Shown here: positions 17,830 to 26,185 of the stretch, piece by piece
How the letters are laid out: the number at the start of each line of letters is the position of its first letter
Numbering within the stretch: the first letter of the stretch is position 1
The notes under the pieces: model-generated
The model's database searches: none
What the model saw: the letters and a program-made list of their open reading frames with translations, nothing else
Told to the model about the DNA's origin: nothing
Position numbers and translations under genes: made by a program
From: Roseateles oligotrophus
Lineage (GTDB): Bacteria > Pseudomonadota > Gammaproteobacteria > Burkholderiales > Burkholderiaceae_C
Reading direction: 5' to 3'
Length of the DNA: 64,000 bases
Assembly (NCBI RefSeq): GCF_025717515.1
Contig: NZ_JAJIRN010000005.1
Coordinates: 432,341 to 496,340, forward strand

Positions 17830-18882
17830 ATGAGTGATTTCGAAGCTATGGGAAACAAGGTCGACGAGTGGCTGTTGCCCATTTCGGACGAAGCCGCGCC
17901 CTGCGGTCCCGACCTTGAGTATGACAATGAATTTCTGGCTTTGACGCAGGCCGCCGCGGGCAAGCCTGAGTCTCAATTCGGGCCAGCGGAGGCGCCCGTC
18001 TGGCGCAATGTGGTCGCTATGGCCGAAGCGTTGATGGACCGCTCGCGCGATCTGCGGGTGGCTATTACTTGGCTGCGTGGGTGCCTGCATATGCAGGGTT
18101 ATGGCGCGTTGCCTGTTGGCTTGAAATTGCTGCACGGCTTGATTGGCACGCAGTGGGCCCATGTCCATCCCTTGCCGGATCCTGATGATGGCGATCCTTA
18201 TGCGCGAGTCAATGCCTTGACCTTGTTGCGCGAGAACGAGGGCTTGCTGGGGGATTTGCGGGCATCCTTGTTGATAGAAGATCGCAGCATCGGCGTGCTG
18301 AGCGTGCGCTCGGTAGAAGTCGCACTTGGACTTGCTCCAGCCCGCAGCGATGAAGAAGTGATGAGCCAGGGGCAAGTCAGCCAGATGATGGCTGCGGCTG
18401 GGGGCAAAGAAGACGGCTTGCGGATCCGTTGCCAGGAGGCGCTTGCGCAAACGCGCCAATTGATGTCCTTGCTGAATGAAGCGCTCGGCTCCGAGTTGGC
18501 GCCTGATTTGCGGCCGCTCTACGTTTTGGCCAATGGCGTGCTTTCTTGCCTCCCTGTCGAAGTGGAGGCCGAGGTCACAAGCGACGAATCCGCAGGTGAA
18601 AACGGCGGCGATCAGGTCGGTGGCCCTGCCGCCGTTTCGAGCAAAAAAGGTTTATCCGGAAGTGTGAACTCGCGTGAAGATGCGATACGAGCCATTGCCA
18701 TGGTTTGCGAGTATTTGGAGCGTGCAGAACCCGCCAGTCCGGCGCAGCTTTTCTTGCGCCGAGGTAGTCAGTTGATCAACCAGAATTTCTTGCAATTGAT
18801 GAAGATGCTGGCCCCCGATGCGCTGCCTGGCGTCGCTGGTTTGGTTGGGGTCGACCCTTACAGCATTGATAACCCTGAATAG
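17830..18882 (+). CDS. tssA: TssA (ImpA family)
   Basis: About 350 residues. The N-terminal ImpA domain is clear: WLLPISDEAAPCGPDLEYD, then VAMAEALMDRSRDLRVA and LHGLIGTQWAHVHPLPD. The C-terminus (about 280-350, EDAIRAIAMVCEYLERAEPASPAQLFLRR) is the short oligomerisation domain. TssA primes tail tube and sheath polymerisation from the baseplate. Start is uncertain: GTG 17815, ATG 17830 and ATG 17848 are all in frame; 17830 is chosen because a GTGAG lies 10 bp upstream. Confidence 0.93.
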   Translation: MSDFEAMGNKVDEWLLPISDEAAPCGPDLEYDNEFLALTQAAAGKPESQFGPAEAPVWRNVVAMAEALMDRSRDLRVAITWLRGCLHMQGYGALPVGLKLLHGLIGTQWAHVHPLPDPDDGDPYARVNALTLLRENEGLLGDLRASLLIEDRSIGVLSVRSVEVALGLAPARSDEEVMSQGQVSQMMAAAGGKEDGLRIRCQEALAQTRQLMSLLNEALGSELAPDLRPLYVLANGVLSCLPVEVEAEVTSDESAGENGGDQVGGPAAVSSKKGLSGSVNSREDAIRAIAMVCEYLERAEPASPAQLFLRRGSQLINQNFLQLMKMLAPDALPGVAGLVGVDPYSIDNPE

Positions 18883-18956
18883 TGATGATTCACCACTGTT
18901 TCAATGGTTAGTTTTTTTCTATTTTGTAATTCTTCACCGTCGCACAGGAGCTTGGA

Positions 18957-19454
18957 ATGAGTAGCAGCCAAAAATTCATCGCGCGCAATCGCGCACCACG
19001 GGTTCAGATTGAATATGACGTCGAGGTTTACGGCGCCGAGAAAAAAATTCAACTCCCATTTGTGATGGGCGTGATGGCCGATCTGTCCGGTAACCCGGCC
19101 GATCCCTTGGCACCAGTGGCGGACCGCAAGTTTCTGGAGGTGGATGTCGACAACTTTGACGCCCGTATGAAGGCGATGAAGCCGCGTGTGGCCATGCAAG
19201 TGCCGAACTCCCTGACCGGCGAAGGCAATCTGAGCGTCGACATCACCTTCGACAGCATGGATGATTTCACGCCCGACGCCGTGGCTCGCAAGGTGGATTC
19301 GCTGAGCAAGCTGCTCGACGCGCGCCAGCAATTGCAAAACCTGGTCACCTATATGGACGGCAAGGGCGGCGCCGAAGAGTTGATCGGCAAGTTGATCAAC
19401 GATCCAGCCTTGCTGGGTGCGCTCGCTTCGTCCGCCAAGCCGGCTGACGCCTGA
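18957..19454 (+). CDS. tssB: TssB (VipA) contractile sheath small subunit
   Basis: 165 residues, typical length. A good AGGAG lies 6 bp before the ATG. Motifs: SSQKFIARNRAPRVQIEYDV, then KIQLPFVMGVMADLSG and FLEVDVDNFDARM, all TssB signatures. TssB pairs with TssC to form the sheath whose contraction drives the Hcp tube. It is 51 bp upstream of tssC. Confidence 0.97.
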   Translation: MSSSQKFIARNRAPRVQIEYDVEVYGAEKKIQLPFVMGVMADLSGNPADPLAPVADRKFLEVDVDNFDARMKAMKPRVAMQVPNSLTGEGNLSVDITFDSMDDFTPDAVARKVDSLSKLLDARQQLQNLVTYMDGKGGAEELIGKLINDPALLGALASSAKPADA

Positions 19455-19505
19455 GTCGCCGCCGACCTTCTGCCGCAAACCTTTATAAAAGTACTGGAGA
19501 AATAG

Positions 19506-21002
19506 ATGGCCGACTCCCAAGCCTCCCAATCATCTGCCGCGCTGGCCAGCGTTGCGATGGAAGGCAGCGACCTCGCTTCGTTGCTGCAAAAAGAATTCAA
19601 GCCCAAGTCCGACGAAGCAAAAAGCGCGGTCGAACAAGCGGTACAGACCTTGGCCCAGCAAGCGCTGAGCCAGACCGCGCTGATCGGCAGCGACACCGTC
19701 GCTTCGATCGAGGCGATGATTGCCGCCATCGACAAGAAGCTCTCGGAGCAGATCAATTTGATCTTGCACCACCAAGACTTCCAAAAGCTCGAAGGCGCTT
19801 GGCGCGGTCTGCATTACATGGTGAATAACACCGAGACCGATGAGTCGCTGAAGATCCGGGTGATGAACGTCTCCAAGGCGGAGTTGGGCAAGACGCTCAA
19901 GCGCTACAAGGGCACCAGCTGGGACCAAAGCCCGATCTTCAAGAAGATCTATGCCGAAGAGTTCAGTCAGTTCGGCGGCGAGCCTTTCGGTTGCCTGGTC
20001 GGTGACTATCACTTCGACCAAAGTGCGCCCGATGTGGAGCTGCTGTCCGAGATGGCAAAGATTGCCGCTGCTTCCCATGCGCCCTTCATCACCGGCGGCT
20101 CGCCGACCTTGATGCAAATGGACTCGTGGCAAGAGTTGGCCAACCCGCGCGACTTGACGAAGATATTCACCACGCCCGAATATGCCGCCTGGCGCTCGCT
20201 GCGTGAGTCGGAAGACTCCAAATACATCGGCCTGGCAATGCCTCGCTTCCTGTCGCGCATGCCTTACGGTGCCAAGACCAATCCGGTCGAAGCCTTCAAT
20301 TTCGAAGAAGACACCGGCTCGGCCGATCACGGCAAGTACACCTGGGCGAATGCCGCCTATGCGATGGCGACCAATATCAACCGCTCTTTCAAGGAGAACG
20401 GTTGGTGCACGCGGATTCGCGGTATCGAGTCGGGTGGCGCGGTGCAAAACCTGCCCACACACAGCTTCCCGACCGATGACGGCGGCGTGGACATGAAATG
20501 CCCGACCGAAATCGCGATCGAAGACCGTCGCGAGGCCGAGTTAGCTAAAAATGGTTTCATGCCCTTGGTCCACCGCAAGAACAGCGACTTTGCGGCCTTT
20601 ATCGGTGCGCAGTCGCTGCACAAACCGGCCGAGTATGACGACCCGGACGCGACCGCCAACGCCAACTTGGCTGCCCGCCTGCCTTACCTGTTTGCCACCT
20701 GCCGCTTTGCGCATTACCTGAAGTGCATCGTGCGCGACAAGATCGGTTCGTTCAAGGAACGTGCCGAAGTCGAAGCCTGGTTGACCAAATGGGTCATGCA
20801 GTACGTCGACGGCGATCCGGCCAACTCCTCCGAGCAGACCAAGGCGAAGAAGCCTTTGGCTGCGGCAGAGGTCGTGGTCGAGGAAGATCCGGCCAATCCG
20901 GGTTATTACAGCTCCAAGTTTTTCCTGCGGCCCCATTACCAACTTGAAGGCCTGACCGTCTCGCTGCGCTTGGTCTCCAAGCTGCCGTCGGTCAAGGGAT
21001 AA
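19506..21002 (+). CDS. tssC: TssC (VipB) contractile sheath large subunit
   Basis: 498 residues, full length. Characteristic segments are LQKEFKPKSDEAKSAVEQAV, ILHHQDFQKLEGAWRGLHYM, YAAWRSLRESEDSKYIGL and the C-terminal LEGLTVSLRLVSKLPS. It forms the sheath heterodimer with TssB; contracted sheath is recycled by TssH (ClpV), encoded at 26186. It is followed by a terminator-like hairpin before hcp. Confidence 0.97.
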   Translation: MADSQASQSSAALASVAMEGSDLASLLQKEFKPKSDEAKSAVEQAVQTLAQQALSQTALIGSDTVASIEAMIAAIDKKLSEQINLILHHQDFQKLEGAWRGLHYMVNNTETDESLKIRVMNVSKAELGKTLKRYKGTSWDQSPIFKKIYAEEFSQFGGEPFGCLVGDYHFDQSAPDVELLSEMAKIAAASHAPFITGGSPTLMQMDSWQELANPRDLTKIFTTPEYAAWRSLRESEDSKYIGLAMPRFLSRMPYGAKTNPVEAFNFEEDTGSADHGKYTWANAAYAMATNINRSFKENGWCTRIRGIESGGAVQNLPTHSFPTDDGGVDMKCPTEIAIEDRREAELAKNGFMPLVHRKNSDFAAFIGAQSLHKPAEYDDPDATANANLAARLPYLFATCRFAHYLKCIVRDKIGSFKERAEVEAWLTKWVMQYVDGDPANSSEQTKAKKPLAAAEVVVEEDPANPGYYSSKFFLRPHYQLEGLTVSLRLVSKLPSVKG

Positions 21003-21050
21003 ACAACAGCTCAGGTTTCAACCTTCCCCGGTCGGCTGCATGGCTGGGGG

Positions 21051-21074
21051 CGCTCTCAGAGAGGGCGCTTTTTG
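21051..21074 (+). terminator. Terminator-like hairpin between tssC and hcp
   Basis: GCGCTCTC (21051-21058), loop AGA, GAGGGCGC (21062-21069), then five T. The stem has one G-T wobble. It lies 49 bp after the tssC stop and 44 bp before the hcp start, so it could reduce read-through into hcp or mark the end of tssC messages. Confidence 0.65.
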
Positions 21075-21117
21075 CAGTATCTAACGCCCAATTTGGGTAA
21101 CATTTCAGGAGAGCATC

Positions 21118-21612
21118 ATGGCATTGGACATGTTCATCAATTTGGGCGCCACCATCAAGGGCGAGAGCCGTGACAAGGTTCAGGGCCCCAAGGGCGACGT
21201 TGATATTTTGGCCTGGAGCTGGGGCATGTCCCAGTCTGGCTCCACCCACATGGGCGGTGGTGGCGGTGCCGGCAAGGCCAACTTCCAGGATCTGTCCTTC
21301 ACCAAATATGTCGACTCGGCATCAAGCGCCTTGATGGTCGCTCTGGCCAAGGGTACGCATATTGCCGAAGTTAAATTGTTGGTGCGCAAGGCCGGTGAGG
21401 GCCAGCAGAAATACATCCACATCACGATGAAGGAAGTGATCGTGACATCCGTCAGCACCGGCGGCTCGGGCGGTGAAGACCGGCTGACCGAGAACGTGAC
21501 CTTGAACTTCGCCGAGGTCAAATACGACTACACACCGCAAGATTCCAAGGGCACGGTTGCCGGCGACAAGACCTTCGCCTGGAACATTGCCGAGAACGTG
21601 GCAGCGGGCTGA
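21118..21612 (+). CDS. hcp: Hcp (TssD) tail tube protein
   Basis: 164 residues, typical Hcp. MALDMFINLGATIKGESRDK, then ILAWSWGMSQSG and LNFAEVKYDYTPQD are the Hcp1-family signatures. A strong AGGAGAG lies 6 bp before the ATG. Hexamer rings stack into the secreted tube and can carry small effectors. No C-terminal extension. It is flanked by hairpins on both sides and so may form its own transcript. Confidence 0.97.
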   Translation: MALDMFINLGATIKGESRDKVQGPKGDVDILAWSWGMSQSGSTHMGGGGGAGKANFQDLSFTKYVDSASSALMVALAKGTHIAEVKLLVRKAGEGQQKYIHITMKEVIVTSVSTGGSGGEDRLTENVTLNFAEVKYDYTPQDSKGTVAGDKTFAWNIAENVAAG

Positions 21613-21631
21613 TCGGTTTTTGTCACTCGCG

Positions 21632-21660
21632 CTCCGCCTGCCCATTGGATCCAGGCGGAG
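21632..21660 (+). terminator. Hairpin downstream of hcp (first of two)
   Basis: CTCCGCCTG (21632-21640) pairs perfectly with CAGGCGGAG (21652-21660) around an 11-nt loop. No T-run follows, so it may stabilise the 3' end of the hcp message rather than terminate alone. Confidence 0.5.
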
Positions 21661-21673
21661 TGAGGCGGTAAAG

Positions 21674-21721
21674 AATTCAAACGATCGGCATCGCCGGCCG
21701 TTTGAATTGCCCTCCTTTTTT
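21674..21721 (+). terminator. Rho-independent terminator after hcp (second hairpin)
   Basis: AATTCAAACG (21674-21683) pairs perfectly with CGTTTGAATT (21699-21708), with a further GC-rich pairing possible in the loop; a run of six T occupies 21716-21721. Placed about 60 bp after the hcp stop and 120 bp before tagJ. Confidence 0.7.
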
Positions 21722-21841
21722 ATTCTTAACTCACGCAGACTCGCCTCGACCATTCTTGCTGGATCCGCCGCTTCTCGAGCGGCCGCGATGGCGGACCGAA
21801 GGTGTCAGGTTTGCGGGGGATCATGATTTGCCGGAGTTCCC

Positions 21842-22648
21842 ATGTCCCATCCCGGCGCAGCCGAACAAGCCCTCAAAGACGGTGATGCGAAAGCCGCTCT
21901 CAAGCTCCTGACCGAGCAGATCAGGTCAAAGCCGCAAGATGCCAAGCTGCGCGTCTTCCTGTTCCAGCTGCTCTGCGTCACCGGTCAATGGGAGCGTGCG
22001 CTGAATCAGCTCAATGTCGCGCTCGAACTTGACGCCGGTATGCTGCCCATGGTGCAAACCTACCGCGAGGCGATCGCCTGCGAGACCTTGCGCATGAAGG
22101 TGTTTGCGGGGCAGAAGGTGCCGATGCTGTTTGGTGAGCCCGAGCCTTGGGTCGCCTTGCTGATTGAAGCGCTGCTTCGTGAAGGTCGAGGTGAACCAGA
22201 CGCCGGACGGCAGCTGCGCGCCGAGGCGCTGGAGCAGGCGCCCGCCACATCGGGTACGGTTGACGGCCAAGCCTTCGCCTGGATTGCCGATGCCGATAGC
22301 CGGCTTGGGCCGGTAATCGAGGCCATCATCAATGGCAAATATTACTGGCTGCCCTGGAACCGGGTGTCCCAAGTCGACATCGATCCGCCACAGGATCTGC
22401 GCGACGCGGTCTGGATGCCGGCGCACTTCCAGTTCATCAATGGCGGCGAGGTCGTCGGCCTGATCCCGACACGCTACCCCGACACCGACCTGGCGCCGGG
22501 CGACTTGCTGGCCTTGTCGCGCAGCACCGAATGGCGCTCGCGTGGGGCAGATGAATTCATCGGACTCGGCCAGCGCTTGTTCGCAACCGATGTGGCTGAT
22601 TTCGCCCTGATGGATATCCGCTCCGTCGTCTTGAACACGGCGGACTGA
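21842..22648 (+). CDS. tagJ: TagJ (ImpE/SciE) T6SS accessory protein
   Basis: 268 residues. An N-terminal TPR-like helical part (ALKDGDAKAALKLLTEQIRSKP, LRVFLFQLLCVTGQWERALNQL) is followed by the ImpE core (WIADADSRLGPVIEAIINGKYYWLP, DLRDAVWMPAHFQF). TagJ binds the N-terminus of TssB in some systems and its presence is typical of clusters that also carry Fha and PpkA. It lies 2 bp before tssE. Confidence 0.92.
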   Translation: MSHPGAAEQALKDGDAKAALKLLTEQIRSKPQDAKLRVFLFQLLCVTGQWERALNQLNVALELDAGMLPMVQTYREAIACETLRMKVFAGQKVPMLFGEPEPWVALLIEALLREGRGEPDAGRQLRAEALEQAPATSGTVDGQAFAWIADADSRLGPVIEAIINGKYYWLPWNRVSQVDIDPPQDLRDAVWMPAHFQFINGGEVVGLIPTRYPDTDLAPGDLLALSRSTEWRSRGADEFIGLGQRLFATDVADFALMDIRSVVLNTAD

Positions 22649-22650
22649 GC

Positions 22651-23157
22651 ATGACCCAACTCCGCGCCCGTGACCGCCTCCAGCCCGCTTTGCTGGACAG
22701 GTTGACCGACGACGAACCCGAGTCGATGGTTGAGAGCAACGAGGCTCGCGTGATCGGCCGCAATCAGTTGCGCGAGATGGTTTTGCGTGACCTGGCCTGG
22801 CTGTTCAACTCAACCGCGCCGGGCGACTATATCGATTGGTCGCAGGCGCCGCATGCGCGCAAGTCGGTGCTCAATTACGGGCTGCCGCCCTTGTCGGGCA
22901 GCAGCGCCTCCAACATCGATCCGCTGATTTTGCAAGCCCGTGTCAAGCAGGCCATCCTCGACCATGAGCCGCGCATCCTGCCTCATACCTTGACGGTGGA
23001 GACGGTGATCTCTGACAAGCAGTTGGACCACCACAATCAGATCGGCTTCCGTATAGCCGGCCAGTTATGGGCTCAACCGGTGCCGTTGGAGTTGCTGCTG
23101 AGAACCGATATCGATCTTGAAACGGGTCGGGTCGCAGTGCGCGAACTCGATCGCTGA
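22651..23157 (+). CDS. tssE: TssE baseplate protein (gp25-like)
   Basis: 168 residues with the gp25 domain: LRDRLTDDEPES-like N-terminal start (LQPALLDRLTDDEPES), VLRDLAWLFNSTA, VLNYGLPPLSG and the C-terminal LLLRTDIDLETGRVAVREL. It links the sheath to the baseplate. The gap to tssF is 13 bp. Confidence 0.95.
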   Translation: MTQLRARDRLQPALLDRLTDDEPESMVESNEARVIGRNQLREMVLRDLAWLFNSTAPGDYIDWSQAPHARKSVLNYGLPPLSGSSASNIDPLILQARVKQAILDHEPRILPHTLTVETVISDKQLDHHNQIGFRIAGQLWAQPVPLELLLRTDIDLETGRVAVRELDR

Positions 23158-23170
23158 AGGGCCCAGCATC

Positions 23171-25072
23171 ATGGACCCACGCCTGCTGCGTTACTACAAC
23201 GACGAGTTGCGCCATCTGCGCGAAATGGGCGCCGAGTTCGCGCAGCAATTCCCCAAGATTGCCGCGCGCTTAGGCATCGAAGGGCTGGAGGTGTCCGACC
23301 CCTATGTCGAGCGCTTGCTCGAGGGCTTTGCCTTTTTGGCCGGCCGCATCCAGCTCAAGCTCGACGCCGAGTTTCCGCGCTTCACGCAGACGCTGCTGGA
23401 GATCGTCTACCCGCAATTCCTGGCGCCCACACCGGCGATGTTGATCGCACGCGTTGTCCCTGATCTCGCCGACCCCAGCCTGGCGACCGGCTTGACGCTG
23501 GCGCGCGGCAGCGTGATGCACAGCCTGGCGGGCAAGGCGGGCGCCACCGCCTGCGAGTTCCGCAGCGCGCATGAGCTGAAGATCTGGCCACTGGAGTTGA
23601 CCCAGGTCGAGTATTTCAACCAGGCGGCAGACCTGCCCATGGCCGCCGTGCCCGAATGGCGCAAATACCGCTCGGGCCTGCGCCTGCGCCTGCGTGCCAC
23701 CGCCGGCTGTGATCTGAGCCAGCTCTCGCTCGACAGCCTGCGCCTGCATTGCACCGGTTTGGATGACGTCGCCTACCGCCTGCACGAGCTGATTTGCGGC
23801 CATGCGATGGGCATATTGGTGATGCCGACCAAGCGCCCGGCCGATTGGCACGAGGCACTCGATGCTGAAAGCATCGGCCCGGTCGGTTTTGACGATGACG
23901 AGGCTTTACTGCCACCCACCCTGCACGGCTTCGAGGGCTACCGCATCGTGCAGGAGTATTTCGCCTTCCCGCAGCGCTTTTTGTTTTTTGACCTGCACGA
24001 TATCGGCGACGCGATGCGCGAACATGGCGGCAGCGAGGTCGACATCGTCATCCTGTTCTCGCGCGCCGACAACGCCTTGTTGCAGCAGATCGATGCCAGC
24101 AGCCTGGCCTTGAACTGTGTGCCCGCGATCAATTTGCTGGAGCGGCGCTGCGACCGTATCCAGGTCAATCCGGGTGACACCGAATACCACGTGGTGCCCG
24201 ACCGCACCCGGCCTATGGACTACGAGGTGCACACCGTCACCGAGTTGATCGGCTACGGCAGTGGCGGAGGCGGAGCAGGCCCCGCCAAAGACAAGGCCAC
24301 CGAGTGGCGCTTCTTGCCCTTCTACAACGCCTTTCACACCGAAGCGCGTTCGCACAATGCCTATTTCTCGGTGCAGCGGATGCCTCGCCTGCTGTCGCAG
24401 CTGCAAACCCGCGAAGGCCCGCGGTCCAGCTATATCGGCAGCGAGGTCTATGTGTCGGTGGTGGATTCGGCCGAAGCGCCATTCTCCGCCGATCTGCGCC
24501 AGCTTGGCGTTAGGGCCTTGTGCAGCAACCGCGATCTGCCGATCTTGATGCCGACCGGTAACGCCAAGGGTGATCTGACCTTGGCGCAGACCGCGCCGGT
24601 CAAGTCCATCCAGGTGCTCAAGGGCCCATCGCGCCCGCAGTCGGCGTTGCGCGAGGGCAATATCGCCTGGAAGATGATCAACCAGCTGAGCCTCAACCAT
24701 CTGTCCTTGACCGATACCGATGCCGATCAGGGTGCGGCGGCGCTGCGCGAAATCTTGCGCCTTTATGCGCCCAGCGGCGACGCCGGTGCACAGCGCCAGA
24801 TCGACGGCCTGCGTTCGGTCAAGCTGGCCTCGGTGGTGCGGCGTCTGCCCATGGCCGGCCCCATCACCTTCGGGCGCGGCGTGGATGTGCGGGTGGAGAT
24901 CGATGATCATGCGTTTGAAGGCGGCAGCGCCTTCTTGCTCGGCCTGGTGCTGGAGCGATTTGTCGCCCGCCATGTGTCGCTGAATGGTTTTACCCAACTG
25001 CGCCTGCATTCGCCGGCGCGCGGCGACATCCTCAGCGGACGCCCGCGCTGCGGCACAAGAGCGATTCTGTAG
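23171..25072 (+). CDS. tssF: TssF baseplate protein
   Basis: 633 residues from ATG 23171 (AAGGG upstream); an earlier in-frame start at 23117 would lie inside tssE. LLRYYNDELRHLREMGAEFA, FPKIAARLGIEG, VSDPYVERLLEGFAFL and FTQTLLEIVYPQFLAP are the TssF signatures. It forms the baseplate wedge with TssG, TssE and TssK. The TAG stop shares its last base with the GTG start of tssG. Confidence 0.97.
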   Translation: MDPRLLRYYNDELRHLREMGAEFAQQFPKIAARLGIEGLEVSDPYVERLLEGFAFLAGRIQLKLDAEFPRFTQTLLEIVYPQFLAPTPAMLIARVVPDLADPSLATGLTLARGSVMHSLAGKAGATACEFRSAHELKIWPLELTQVEYFNQAADLPMAAVPEWRKYRSGLRLRLRATAGCDLSQLSLDSLRLHCTGLDDVAYRLHELICGHAMGILVMPTKRPADWHEALDAESIGPVGFDDDEALLPPTLHGFEGYRIVQEYFAFPQRFLFFDLHDIGDAMREHGGSEVDIVILFSRADNALLQQIDASSLALNCVPAINLLERRCDRIQVNPGDTEYHVVPDRTRPMDYEVHTVTELIGYGSGGGGAGPAKDKATEWRFLPFYNAFHTEARSHNAYFSVQRMPRLLSQLQTREGPRSSYIGSEVYVSVVDSAEAPFSADLRQLGVRALCSNRDLPILMPTGNAKGDLTLAQTAPVKSIQVLKGPSRPQSALREGNIAWKMINQLSLNHLSLTDTDADQGAAALREILRLYAPSGDAGAQRQIDGLRSVKLASVVRRLPMAGPITFGRGVDVRVEIDDHAFEGGSAFLLGLVLERFVARHVSLNGFTQLRLHSPARGDILSGRPRCGTRAIL

Positions 25073-26127
25073 TGGACTCGCAAAAGAATGATCGCCCAGA
25101 CCCGATCCACGAGATCGCGGCCGCCGCGCACAGCTTCGATTTTTATCAGGCCATGCGCTTGATCGATGCCTATAACCTCGACAAGCCGCGCCTGGGCACC
25201 GCCCGGCGCCCGGTTGACGAGGCGGTGCGCCTGGGTCAAGCGGCCGACCTGAGCTTTGCGCCGTCCAGCCTGAGCATGGTGGACCCGTCCGACCGCAGCG
25301 GCCGCCCGCGTGTCGAGGTACGTTTCTTCGGCCTGTTCGGGCCGAACAGCCCGCTGCCGCTGCACATGACCAGTTATGCCCGCGAGCGCCGCATGCACAA
25401 GGGCGATGAGACTTTCGGCCGTTTTGCGGATATGTTTCACCACCGCCTTTTGCTGCTGTTCTACCGCGCCTGGGCTCAGGGTAAACCGGCCGTTAGCCTG
25501 GACCGCCCGAACGAAGACCGCTTTGCTTCCTTTGTCGGCTCGCTGATCGGCGTGGCCGGGCCGGAACTGCAAAACCGGGACGCCGCGCCCGACCATGCTC
25601 GCCTGGCCCATGCCGGCGTCTTGTCGCGTCAGGTGCGCAATGCCGAAGGCCTGGGCTTGCTGCTGTCGAGCTATCTGGGCATGCAGGCGCGCATCGAGCA
25701 GTTCTATGGCCGCTGGATGCCGCTGCAGCCCGAGGAGCGCACCCGCATCAAGCGCCTCAGCCGGCGCGGCGCGTCCAGGCGGCTGTCGACCGCGCAACTC
25801 GGCGTTAGCGCCGTGCTTGGGCGGGCTGTGTTTGACCGCCAGCACCATTTCCGCATCCATGTCGGCCCGCTGGACCTGCCCGCCTTTGAGGCGCTGCTGC
25901 CGGTCGGCAAGGCCTTGCCTGCGGTGCAAGCCTTGGTACATCAATACATCGGCCTGGAACTCGGCTGGGACTTGGCCTTGCAGCTCAAGCAAGAGCAAGT
26001 GCCGGCCTGCCGACCCGGCGTCTATGGCCGCCTGGGCTGGACCACCTGGCTGGGCGAGCCGCCGGGGCAAGGTCCCAGAAAGCGACCCGCAGTCTTGAAT
26101 TTGAACCCGAAGCTGGCGCAACTTTAG
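25072..26127 (+). CDS. tssG: TssG baseplate protein
   Basis: 351 residues starting at GTG 25072 with a one-base overlap to tssF. Motifs: FDFYQAMRLIDAYNLDKPRLG, VEVRFFGLFGPNSPLPLHMT, FADMFHHRLLLLFYRAWAQ and the C-terminal GRLGWTTWLGEPP. Core baseplate wedge component. A 58-bp gap with AAAGGA precedes tssH. Confidence 0.96.
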   Translation: MDSQKNDRPDPIHEIAAAAHSFDFYQAMRLIDAYNLDKPRLGTARRPVDEAVRLGQAADLSFAPSSLSMVDPSDRSGRPRVEVRFFGLFGPNSPLPLHMTSYARERRMHKGDETFGRFADMFHHRLLLLFYRAWAQGKPAVSLDRPNEDRFASFVGSLIGVAGPELQNRDAAPDHARLAHAGVLSRQVRNAEGLGLLLSSYLGMQARIEQFYGRWMPLQPEERTRIKRLSRRGASRRLSTAQLGVSAVLGRAVFDRQHHFRIHVGPLDLPAFEALLPVGKALPAVQALVHQYIGLELGWDLALQLKQEQVPACRPGVYGRLGWTTWLGEPPGQGPRKRPAVLNLNPKLAQL

Positions 26128-26185
26128 GTCAGCGTGAACTGAACCTTTCCGAACCGAATCGCAACCCTCGTCAAAAGGATTCACC

